From assembly GCF_004366815.1 (NCBI RefSeq), contig NZ_SORI01000005.1, positions 123,230 through 187,229 on the forward strand: DNA of 64,000 nucleotides, read 5' to 3'. The DNA comes from Aminivibrio pyruvatiphilus. GTDB lineage: Bacteria; Synergistota; Synergistia; Synergistales; Aminobacteriaceae. Positions 24,183 to 31,790 of this stretch are shown piece after piece (position 1 is the stretch's first letter; each line of letters opens with the position of its first letter). The notes under the pieces were generated by a model. That model made no database searches. It saw only the letters and a program-made list of their open reading frames with translations, and had not been told where the DNA came from. Position numbers and translations under genes: made by a program.

Positions 24183-25775
24183 TCAGCGATATGCGATCTT
24201 CATCCTGATCAATCGCTTTTGTTCGCTTATATCGATCGTCAAAAGAAACTTTTCCTCCCCGCCCGAGACCATCACTCCATGCTTTTCGTCCATTCCAGGT
24301 GCCTCAACGATCTCGCTTCGCGGCTTCACATCTTTCCGCCGCATCATTTCCACTTTGTTTGCCATGTATTTGAATACTTGTTCTTTATCTTTTAAAATAC
24401 ATTCACTTTTGCCATCATCATCGACTAAATATATTTCTGCCTCAGGTTCCATTCCAAAATAGAATTCGCTACTATCAAAACTTAAATTACTAAAACATTC
24501 GCTGATCAAATCTAACCATTCAGATTCTTCACGTTCTAATTGAATCGGCTTAAAGTCAATATCATCGTACGGCATTTTGGAAACAGGAATCTTGTCCAGT
24601 CTGAAACGGTAATTTTTATTAGTGCAAGTTTCTATTTCTTTTATTTTCCCCTCTATGTCTCTGTTTATTAACAAAAATCCATTATAATTATCAGTTTCAG
24701 GCGTTGCAAGGACTACACATCTCCTGCCCAATGGATACTTCTGAACACCGTCCGGGTCGTTTTCTATCTTCGCCAAGGTCCCCATATAGGAATAATACCT
24801 AAGTCCCTTTTCCCGAACTTCTCTATCGATTTGAGCGTTGATCCCTTTCAGGGTATGGATGATCTGGGCTGGACCGACCGCATTCTTGTATATGGCGTTC
24901 TCGGAAAGCGCCCCGGTCATCCTTTCGAAATCTCCATGCTCAATACAGCTCCTCAGCAGCCGTAATTCGTTTTCCTCGTCGTAGACGGCACCCGACTGGT
25001 AGTCGTCCAAGGCGACGTCACCGGAGATGACGCAGTACGTCTCGACGATGCTGCCTTTTCGGATGAGAGATCGTTCTTCGGGAATCACAAAATCGGCAGT
25101 ATGCGCAATATCGATAGGTCCGTACGGGGTGTCGACCGTGACACAAAAGAAATTCTCCTCGCTTCCTTCAACGGGGACTTTATATTCTTCAACCGCCGCA
25201 ACTTTTCCCTTGAGAATCGAGACGTCCTTGTTCGCTTCATCCTCGCCGAACAACCCTATCGGGAACACGCCTTCGCTCAATACCAACTTCTTGCCCATTA
25301 CCGTTTCCATATTCGAATCGTCACATTTCGAATCATCCTGAAAGTAATGTATCAACAGCGGGAAGGCACAGACCTGCATGCGGACTACGTCGTCTTTCAG
25401 GAAACTCGGTATCACGTCGGCATGAATGATATTGATCGGAATCAAACCGTGCCCGTCCATGTCGTTGAAAATCACGGAATAGGAATACGGATCATGTTTT
25501 TTGCTGCCTATCCCCATCGTGGACACTCTCAGTTTCCAGAAACAATTCCCCATGATATGCGTGTTGAATCCCAACACCTCGTTCTGTTCCGACTCCGCAT
25601 CCGGGGCTACGGTGACTATCGTCTCGGCCCGGCCGAAATTTTTGTAAAAGTACGTGCATGCGTATCCGGGAAATATTTTCCCCTCTTCGCATACGCACTT
25701 CGTCAAAAAAGCGAAGTATTGTTCTTGGGCAAAAATATCCATTCCGAAATTCTTGAAAAAGACCCCCATTATCAT
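24183..25775 (-). CDS. Unknown cargo protein inside the IS element (530 aa)
   Basis: I do not recognise this protein. It is soluble, acidic and has no signal peptide. Residues about 1-150 hold VFFKNFGMDIFAQEQYF and a Cys-rich patch (KCVCEEGKIFPGYAC). The middle has VTVDTPYGPIDIAHTADFVIPEE, and about 290-340 (SCIEHGDFERMTGALSENAI) looks faintly like a SnoaL/NTF2 fold. Base composition is clearly more AT-rich than the neighbours, a sign of transfer. GGAGG lies 4 nt before ATG 25775 and 10 nt before ATG 25769. The longer upstream frame runs antisense through a TPR remnant and is not coding. The gene splits the transposase. Confidence 0.65.
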   Translation of the reverse strand: MIMGVFFKNFGMDIFAQEQYFAFLTKCVCEEGKIFPGYACTYFYKNFGRAETIVTVAPDAESEQNEVLGFNTHIMGNCFWKLRVSTMGIGSKKHDPYSYSVIFNDMDGHGLIPINIIHADVIPSFLKDDVVRMQVCAFPLLIHYFQDDSKCDDSNMETVMGKKLVLSEGVFPIGLFGEDEANKDVSILKGKVAAVEEYKVPVEGSEENFFCVTVDTPYGPIDIAHTADFVIPEERSLIRKGSIVETYCVISGDVALDDYQSGAVYDEENELRLLRSCIEHGDFERMTGALSENAIYKNAVGPAQIIHTLKGINAQIDREVREKGLRYYSYMGTLAKIENDPDGVQKYPLGRRCVVLATPETDNYNGFLLINRDIEGKIKEIETCTNKNYRFRLDKIPVSKMPYDDIDFKPIQLEREESEWLDLISECFSNLSFDSSEFYFGMEPEAEIYLVDDDGKSECILKDKEQVFKYMANKVEMMRRKDVKPRSEIVEAPGMDEKHGVMVSGGEEKFLLTIDISEQKRLIRMKIAYR

Positions 25776-25794
25776 CTCGCCTCCAATTGGAGTC

Positions 25795-25910
25795 AGCAAG
25801 GAGCATCTTGATGTGGCAGCAACTCTGGACAGCCTTGCCAATTTTTACTTCAACAAAAAGACTACGCTAAGGCGGAACCAATTTACATGCGCGCCTTTGT
25901 GTTACGAAGA
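25795..25910 (+). pseudogene. Remnant of a kinesin-light-chain-type TPR repeat gene
   Basis: Reading rightward gives EHLDVAATLDSLANFY, then after a one-base loss QQKDYAKAEPIYMRAFVLRR. Together they make one TPR_12 unit (consensus HPDVA..LNNLA..Y...G.Y.EAE.LY.RAL.I). Both ends are cut. It sits in the IS cargo, just upstream of the 530-aa gene. The remaining bases to 26145 hold no gene I can see. Confidence 0.6.
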
Positions 25911-26145
25911 ATCCTAATTGTGAGAAGGTGGCGGACATCCGATATTAGCTCACAACAGCCTTAGGGATGGTGAATTATTAGGAGTAGCAACGAAAAACAG
26001 CCTCTGTGCTGAATTGTTGAGTCGTGAATTTCTAGACTGGAGCCTTAGCCCCACCAGAGACAAAGAAACAGGTAAAAAACAGAGGATCAAAAAGCGAGAA
26101 AACCCGGTGAAAATCGGTTTTTTTATGTCCTGGGGCAAGGCGTGA

Positions 26146-26718
26146 ATGGATATTCCGGACAGAGTCCAGGTGGACAATACCTTCACCTTCGCCGGTAGTC
26201 CCAAATATCCGCGAAGCATGGTACCTCTTATCCGCCTCTGCCTGCACAGCGGGGTGGAGCCGTGGTTCATTCCGCCGTCGGAGCCATGGAGGAACGGAAG
26301 CGTGGAGCGATTCAACGACTTTTTCCAGCAGAGTTTTCTCGGCAAGGTCGAGATGTTCTCCGTAGATGAGTTGACGAACGGGTCTCTTGCTTTCGAGAAC
26401 AGGCACAACACCACGTGGCGTTACAGCAAGATCGGCGGAAAGACTCCGGTGAAAGCGTTGGCCTCGATGAAGAGAACGCTTCGATTCCCCGATCCGGAGG
26501 CGCCTCCGCCGGATTGGCGGAAAGAACCGGAAAAGGGCAGATACCATTTCGTGCGCCTGATCCGAAGCGACTTGAGGCTGAACATATTCGGAGAGAGCTT
26601 TTCGGTGCCGCCGGAACTGGAGTTCGAATATGCCGTCGCCACTATAGATGTCAAGGAGCAGAAGCTTACAATTTCTCATGACGGAAAACTGATGAAGCAA
26701 ATAGAGTATATGCGATAA
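26146..26718 (+). pseudogene. Transposase, C-terminal integrase-core part
   Basis: The frame begins MDIPDRVQVDNTFTFAGSP and has SEPWRNGSVERFNDFFQQSF, the second half of an rve DDE core (Asp of QVDN, Glu of SEPW or VERF), then a C-terminal beta domain (LRLNIFGESFSVPPELEFEY). An in-frame TGA at 26143 stands just before the ATG, where a Trp is likely in intact relatives. The first catalytic Asp is missing because the core is interrupted by cargo. Confidence 0.78.
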
Positions 26719-26740
26719 AGCGAAAAAGAATACCAATCTG

Positions 26741-26786
26741 CGATGTGGTGGCACATTTTTTGTCTACGATGTGCTGGCACTTAACA
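26741..26786. repeat. Right terminal inverted repeat of the IS element
   Basis: Inverse of the left end, with boxes CGATGT-N2-TGGCAC at 26741-26754 and 26767-26780; ends TGGCACTTAACA. Confidence 0.85.
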
Positions 26787-26792
26787 TTTAGT
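26787..26792. repeat. Right copy of the IS target-site duplication
   Basis: TTTAGT, identical to 23508-23513. It lies 2 nt from the regulator gene's stop codon. Confidence 0.8.
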
Positions 26793-26793
26793 C

Positions 26794-28158
26794 TTATTCT
26801 TCCCGGTCCTCCGGGAGGCAGGCCCCGTCAAAATGGACCTGCATTATTCGTACCGGCCGCCCGCTCGTCTTGTTCATGCGACGCCCCGTTACGAAGGCAT
26901 AGCCGCTGTTCTCCAGCTTTTCCAGGATCCGGTCCGTGCTTCTCCGGCTGATGTTCAGGAAATCAGCCAGTTCTTTGGGGACAAAATGGCGGTGCTGGAG
27001 GCACTGGACGAAATAGTATATTTTATGGACGGTGTTGACGCTCAGTTTTGACCGGTCGGCGACCCTGAGCAGCTTCTCGAGCACGTGGGGGTCCGCAATG
27101 GAATCCCTGGCCGTCGGGGGGGCTTTCTTTCCGAAAAATGGCCCGATGATCTTTTCCGAGCTTTCAAGAACATGAACGGTATTCTTTTTGTAGTTCAGCG
27201 ATTTCATCATCGCCTTTCCGGCATTCTTTCTTGCCGCTGCCACTGTGCTTCCGCAGCCGGCGCCGATGGACATCGCCTGGAGGCTGTTGTTCTGCATCCA
27301 GTCAATTATTTCCCAGCACTGGTACTGCCCGGTGGCTATCTCAATAACTTCCCGGGTGGACAGGATCATGAATTCCCGGGGAGAAAGCTCCACGACGGTT
27401 CCCATGAGCTGTTCCGAAAAACGGTAGACCTGCTTCAGGATGTTTGTCCGATCGATCATGAACTGGTAGTCGCTTTGAAGAGCTGCTGAATACTCCGCCG
27501 GAAAATCGATGCTGATAAGGCAGACGGCGATATTTTCAGGAAGGGAATTCCTGGCGGCGTGCAGCTGCATGACGAACTCAACCTGCTGCCGGATGCTGTT
27601 TTTCGGGGGATAGGCGAGAATGGAGGGTATTTTTTCTTCGGTCAGTTTTTTATGAACCCAGTACAGGACCGTTATGCAGCCGTCTGTTTCCCCCCTGGAG
27701 AAAAGCCCGGAATGAAAATGAAGAGTGCTTTCATTCCGGCTCACCTCATGGGAAATTATCCCGGTAGTGTAAAACGCCCTGTGTTTCCCTTCAGGAAAAC
27801 CGATCTCCTCGTACACCTCCCCGAGAAAATCCGGGCTGTAGGAATCGAAACTGATCCGCGCAAGATCCCAGCCTCTCTGCTCAGCCTCCATCAGGGCGCG
27901 GAGCAGCGCGCTGCTCGATTTTGGTATGGCGCTCCAGATGGCCTGCTGGGGGAGACGTTCCGCCGTGTATTCCATGGGGCCGACACCGCCGAAAATCACC
28001 GCGTCAAGGTGCTCCCTGCATTGCCGCAGAAGGTCGGGAGCCTCTGTGTAATTGTCGTAGAGGAGGTATTCCGCCTTGTGCTGAGGGTAGTCTTTTTCCA
28101 TGACGGCATGGGTTTTTTCGTAATATGTATGTCGTGGAATTACGAATCCGATTTTCAC
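26794..28158 (-). CDS. Transcriptional regulator: sensor domain, GGDEF-like domain, winged helix
   Basis: A 454-residue protein in three parts. Residues 1-150 start MKIGFVIPRHTYYE and look like a PrpR/Asp-racemase-type ligand domain. Residues about 205-330 hold CLISIDFPAEY and SIGAGCGSTVAAARKNA, a degenerate GGDEF/GTP-cyclohydrolase-III-like fold without GGDEF. Residues about 380-450 (VPKELADFLNISRRSTDRIL) form a helix-turn-helix. It lies directly downstream of the N-acyl-D-amino-acid operon on the same strand and probably controls it. The IS element inserted 8 nt past its stop. The ligand is unknown. Confidence 0.65.
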   Translation of the reverse strand: MKIGFVIPRHTYYEKTHAVMEKDYPQHKAEYLLYDNYTEAPDLLRQCREHLDAVIFGGVGPMEYTAERLPQQAIWSAIPKSSSALLRALMEAEQRGWDLARISFDSYSPDFLGEVYEEIGFPEGKHRAFYTTGIISHEVSRNESTLHFHSGLFSRGETDGCITVLYWVHKKLTEEKIPSILAYPPKNSIRQQVEFVMQLHAARNSLPENIAVCLISIDFPAEYSAALQSDYQFMIDRTNILKQVYRFSEQLMGTVVELSPREFMILSTREVIEIATGQYQCWEIIDWMQNNSLQAMSIGAGCGSTVAAARKNAGKAMMKSLNYKKNTVHVLESSEKIIGPFFGKKAPPTARDSIADPHVLEKLLRVADRSKLSVNTVHKIYYFVQCLQHRHFVPKELADFLNISRRSTDRILEKLENSGYAFVTGRRMNKTSGRPVRIMQVHFDGACLPEDREE

Positions 28159-28326
28159 TCAGTGCCCCCCAATAACCGGACTGGCTGAACAAACCCAGAC
28201 CCGGGAGATATTTCGCTGCCGGAAGGGTGGGCGGGTTCAGATCTGCTCATTCTACAGAAACGGGGCACAAAAGAACAGTGTCCGGAGAAGGTACCTCTCG
28301 GGGAGAATGTAACGCGCTCGTTCAAG

Positions 28327-28373
28327 CAGGAGTTTCCGGGATGACGGGCTGCCTCCCACCCCGGAAACTCCTG
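28327..28373 (-). terminator. Inverted repeat after the deacylase operon
   Basis: CAGGAGTTTCCGGG pairs with CCCGGAAACTCCTG over an 19-nt loop, between the deacylase stop and the regulator start. No T run, so termination is only probable. Confidence 0.5.
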
Positions 28374-28395
28374 TCTGAACGCGGACGGTGTCTTC

Positions 28396-30021
28396 CTAGC
28401 GACGGGCTCTCAGAACCCTCCCGCTGAAGACGGCAGTTTCTTTTCCATCGCGGAGGGCTGTTTTCCCGTTGACGATCACAGTGTCGAACCCTTTTGAATA
28501 CTGTTTCGGGTCCTGGTATGTCGCCATGTCTTCCACCACGGCAGAGTCAAAGACTGTGACATCAGCAAAGTATCCTTCCTTCAGAATGCCGCGGCGGTCT
28601 AGACGCAGCCTTGAAGCGGGCATGGACGTCATCTTTTTGACCGCGTCCTCCAGAGAGAGCAGTTTTTTCTCCCTAACATACCGCGACAGGACCCTGGCTC
28701 GGGTTCCGAAAGCGCGGGGATGGGGTTTTCCCATGCCCAGGATTCCCTCGGTGGAGAGACTCATGCCGTCAGAGCCGATCATGGACATCGGATGGGAGAT
28801 GATTTTCTCAATGTCTTCCTCCGTCATCATCCTTACAAGGATCTGAACTCGGCTCTGCTGCTGGATTATAAAATCGAAAATGAACGTGAAGGGATCCTTG
28901 TTCTCCATTGCGGCGGCCTCTTCAATGGTTTTGCCGAGGAATTTTTCCCCTTCTCTGCTGAAGACGGTGGCAATGGTGATGTTCTGCCATCCTCCTGAAG
29001 CGTGGGCGAAATTCTGCCACCCCTCGATACCGTTGAGAATATCGTTCTTTATGCGGTCCCTTACGGCCTGGTCTTTTAGACGTTCCACAAGTTTCTCCAC
29101 GCCTCCCTCGAAAGCCCAGGGAGAAATGCAGGCGCCGAGAGACGTGCATCCCGTGTCATAGGGATAAACGTCGAACGTTACGTCAAGACCGGCCGTTCTG
29201 ACGGTGTCAAGCCTTGTGAGAAGCTGTTCGGCGTTACCTGATACATCGATTCCGGCGAGTTTGAGATGAGAAACATGAAGGGGAACTCCTCCCTTTGAGG
29301 CTATTTCTATGGCCTCGTCGATAGCTTCGAAAACCCCCCTGCTCTCAGTGCGGACGTGGGTCACGTAAAATCCGCCGTAGGGGGCGACGGCCGTACATAA
29401 TTCAGCCAGTTCGGGGCCGGTGCTGTATTCTCCCGGCATGTAAACGAGCCCGCTGGAAAAGCCGACACACCCCGCCTCCATCCCCCTTGCGATTTCTTTT
29501 TTCATGTTTTCCATCTGCGATGCCGTGGGGTGATCCTTGGAAAAACCCATTTCGTTGATGCGTACCGGACCGTGGGCCAGCAGGGGGGCGATATTAGCCG
29601 CCGGAGGCATGTTTTCGATATGGCCGAGATATTCGTCCATGGTGTTCCAGGGAAGCTCGAGCTTCACAGGGATGCTGCCCACGAGCCGCGTCCCCAGGTA
29701 GGCAATGAGCAGATCCTTCCTGTCTTCCCTTACGGGAGCGACACCGATGCCGCAGTTGCCCACCACCTCGGTGGTCACTCCGTCATGAATCTTGCTGCTG
29801 ACCTTCCGGTCGTAAACCACGGAAACGTCCGAATGGGTGTGCATATCAATGAAGCCCGGGGAGACAACCTTACCCGATGCGTCTATTATCTCCGCCGCCC
29901 CGGCGGCTGAGAGATCGCCGATGGCGGTGATCGTATCCCCCGAAATGCCGATGTCCGTGCGCAGGCCTTTTCCCCCAAGACCGTCGATGACTGTTCCGTT
30001 GATGATTTTGATATCGAACAT
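28396..30021 (-). CDS. N-acyl-D-amino-acid deacylase (D-aminoacylase family amidohydrolase)
   Basis: A 541-residue amidohydrolase-superfamily enzyme. H61 and H63 (FIDMHTHSD) and C90 (VVGNCGIG) are the metal ligands typical of D-aminoacylases, in which Cys bridges the tightly bound Zn. FYVTHVRTES and HVSHLKLAG supply further His ligands; the C-terminal composite beta domain contains GYFADVTVFD. It hydrolyses N-acyl-D-amino acids (for example N-acetyl-D-Glu or -Asp) to D-amino acid and carboxylate in the cytoplasm. ATG 30021 follows GGGAGGA. It is the third gene behind two membrane proteins that probably import the substrate. Confidence 0.88.
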   Translation of the reverse strand: MFDIKIINGTVIDGLGGKGLRTDIGISGDTITAIGDLSAAGAAEIIDASGKVVSPGFIDMHTHSDVSVVYDRKVSSKIHDGVTTEVVGNCGIGVAPVREDRKDLLIAYLGTRLVGSIPVKLELPWNTMDEYLGHIENMPPAANIAPLLAHGPVRINEMGFSKDHPTASQMENMKKEIARGMEAGCVGFSSGLVYMPGEYSTGPELAELCTAVAPYGGFYVTHVRTESRGVFEAIDEAIEIASKGGVPLHVSHLKLAGIDVSGNAEQLLTRLDTVRTAGLDVTFDVYPYDTGCTSLGACISPWAFEGGVEKLVERLKDQAVRDRIKNDILNGIEGWQNFAHASGGWQNITIATVFSREGEKFLGKTIEEAAAMENKDPFTFIFDFIIQQQSRVQILVRMMTEEDIEKIISHPMSMIGSDGMSLSTEGILGMGKPHPRAFGTRARVLSRYVREKKLLSLEDAVKKMTSMPASRLRLDRRGILKEGYFADVTVFDSAVVEDMATYQDPKQYSKGFDTVIVNGKTALRDGKETAVFSGRVLRARR

Positions 30022-30048
30022 GACGTATCCTCCCTTATTCTGCCGGTT

Positions 30049-30711
30049 CTATGCGGCAGATCTGTTCTGCAGGCGGAAGCTTAAATACCCGGCAGCCATT
30101 CCAAGTGCTACAGTGGCAAGCATCAGGAAAGCCTTCGGAAAACCGAGGACAGGAAGATACAGGAGCGCCGCGTATGAACCAGCAAGGGTAAGAATGGATG
30201 CCCGCAGATCCTTGGGAAACATACTTGCGTATACGGAGGCGAAAAGTGCGGGCTGGATATACTTGAATGCCGTTTTTACAGCTTCAGGGAGCAGGGGGAG
30301 AATCGTCCCGCCGATAACACTGAAGATGGAGATGAGCGTTACGCTTACAAAGACTGTCGTCGAGACGGCCATTGCGCCGATGGCGTCTCCTTCCGGAGTG
30401 TTGGCCTCCGTTCCCGTGACCTTCTGGGCCATGGTCATTCCGGGCATGCGGATATCAGCCGCCGTTCCGGCAACCCAGGAAACATAGGTTCCAACGGAGC
30501 CGAGTCCTCCGTAATACGATAGATTCTGGACGAGCCAGCTCATCCCGAAGGCCGCGGTGACCATTCCCCACATGGTCATGATCTCGGAAAGCGAAGGGAC
30601 TGCGCCGTACCGGAACCAAAGCCAGAGAGCCGGCACGAAATTTGCCGCTATGGCGGCGCTGACGGTGATTGTTCCCAGCCGGATGACTTTTGCGTTGAAA
30701 TCACTGTTCAT
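30049..30711 (-). CDS. Membrane protein, partner of the DUF5058 protein
   Basis: A 220-residue protein with about six hydrophobic segments. It is encoded between the DUF5058 gene (25 nt upstream) and the deacylase (27 nt downstream) with GGAGG in front of ATG 30711. Genes of this kind regularly pair with DUF5058 genes and are sometimes mis-called mechanosensitive channels. I infer a two-subunit permease for an acylated amino acid. No catalytic motif is visible; the loop TGTEANTPEGDAIG is the most polar conserved-looking part. Confidence 0.6.
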   Translation of the reverse strand: MNSDFNAKVIRLGTITVSAAIAANFVPALWLWFRYGAVPSLSEIMTMWGMVTAAFGMSWLVQNLSYYGGLGSVGTYVSWVAGTAADIRMPGMTMAQKVTGTEANTPEGDAIGAMAVSTTVFVSVTLISIFSVIGGTILPLLPEAVKTAFKYIQPALFASVYASMFPKDLRASILTLAGSYAALLYLPVLGFPKAFLMLATVALGMAAGYLSFRLQNRSAA

Positions 30712-30736
30712 TCTGTTCAGCCTCCTTTGTCTCGTA

Positions 30737-31429
30737 TCAGAGGGTCATGTAATAATATGCCGCTCCCGCGGTCATGCCGATCACCATGGCGATGCCGAGG
30801 GAAAGTTCGAGAAGGCGCTGGTTTTTGCCGAAAAATCTGAGGATGAAGACGATGCCGAAGACTGCTGCCACAGCGGCCAGCCAGCTAGGAACAGGTTTGC
30901 CGATCGTTCCGCCTGCAAGGAGGTTGGCGAAGAGCCCGAGAGCGGCCCCATGCATGACCATCTTGACCGCCTTCGGATTGAAGCTGCTGTTCATCTTGTT
31001 GAGCATTGTTCCCATGGACGGCGTCAGCAGAAGGGCGACGAGCATCCATCCCATGTTGTTAAGCCCCATGGCCCACTGGGTATATGCGAGCTTGACCGTG
31101 GGAGTGGATCCGGCGGGCACGACGGATTCCACCATGGTGGCTACCGCGATTTCCGTCCTGGCTGCACCGATGTCGTTCAGGCGCATCCATGCCGAAGGCG
31201 CCCCGATCACGGCGACTAAGGCCAGGAGAACGATACAGGAAGAGAGCGTGGGCCCGATGGCCGTAATGGCTGCTGAACGGCAGCCATGGATCAGTTTTTC
31301 CCGGGGAATATTCAATTCCCGTGCTCTCTTCAGTCCGGCTCTAAAAAAGACGAGCGACTGCACAACTACCGCGATCACCATGATGCTGCAGGCAATCCAC
31401 ATGTCGAAACTGTTCACCGCGTTGTCCAT
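30737..31429 (-). CDS. DUF5058 family membrane protein (putative permease subunit)
   Basis: A 230-residue protein with about six membrane segments, beginning MDNAVNSFDMWIACSIMV and with VFFRAGLKRARELNIPREK in the first loop, the DUF5058 pattern. ATG 31429 is 9 nt after AAGGAGG; the upstream GTG abuts that site. It is the first gene of the leftward operon DUF5058 - membrane partner - deacylase. The family is a proposed transporter type; function is inferred from the operon. Confidence 0.7.
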   Translation of the reverse strand: MDNAVNSFDMWIACSIMVIAVVVQSLVFFRAGLKRARELNIPREKLIHGCRSAAITAIGPTLSSCIVLLALVAVIGAPSAWMRLNDIGAARTEIAVATMVESVVPAGSTPTVKLAYTQWAMGLNNMGWMLVALLLTPSMGTMLNKMNSSFNPKAVKMVMHGAALGLFANLLAGGTIGKPVPSWLAAVAAVFGIVFILRFFGKNQRLLELSLGIAMVIGMTAGAAYYYMTL

Positions 31430-31663
31430 TTGCAACACCCTCCTTGATTTTCCTGCTCTTGTTTTCTAAAATTTGAACGTTTCTGCGCGATGCATCATAT
31501 TAGTACGGAAAACCATTGCTCAAAAACGACCAAAATCTGACTTTATTCTGTTTTCAGCCAAAGTGCGGGTTTGGGTACAGGGAAAAATGGAAAGCAGGAG
31601 AGTACCGGCCTCGTCATGAACAGATGGGCCAGGCATTCTCCTGCTTCTGGCGGGGAATACGGG

Positions 31664-31790
31664 TTATCTCAGCTGCGGCAGCGCGGCCCAGAGGTGTCGG
31701 GTGTAGGGGCTTCGTGGCAGAAAGGATATCCCGGTACAGGTCTTCCACCAATACCGTCCCTTTGTGAAGGATGATGCCGGCGGTGTGCTA
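31664..31790 (-). pseudogene. Truncated 3' end of an oligopeptide ABC transporter ATPase gene (dppF/oppF type)
   Basis: Read leftward, the sequence encodes GIILHKGTVLVEDLYRDILSATK, a 2-nt deletion, then PYTRHLWAALPQLR and a stop. The intact dppF at 43363-44157 has GMVLHRGTMVEEGLCRDILSAPKHPYTRALVAALPRLI at the same place. The DNA is also similar (for example the shared GCGGCAGCGCGGCC and CGGGTGTAGGGG). The fragment begins at the last CRISPR repeat, without any 5' part. The bases 31430-31663 hold the operon promoter region and no gene. Confidence 0.75.

Larger units (their letters stand above)
23514..26786. mobile_element. Decayed insertion sequence (IS481-like, DDE transposase) carrying about 2 kb of cargo
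   Basis: The ends are inverted repeats (23514-23560 and 26741-26786), both starting TGTTAAGTGCCA. Each has two copies of the box GTGCCA-N2-ACATCG, so the element has four such boxes, probably transposase sites. TTTAGT is duplicated directly outside (23508-23513 and 26787-26792), proof of transposition. Inside are the N-terminal part of a transposase (23630-24091, in-frame TAA at 23759) and the C-terminal integrase-core part (26146-26718), on the same strand but separated by foreign DNA with a leftward 530-aa gene. The element is therefore inactive. The family assignment rests on the rve-type core and end structure only. Confidence 0.85.

Noticed and set aside
25776..25841. 22-codon upstream extension of the cargo gene
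   Set aside because: It runs antisense through the TPR remnant and the ribosome site stands inside it.
26032..26754. A 240-codon leftward frame over the transposase end
   Set aside because: It is antisense to the recognisable integrase core and has no family-like content.
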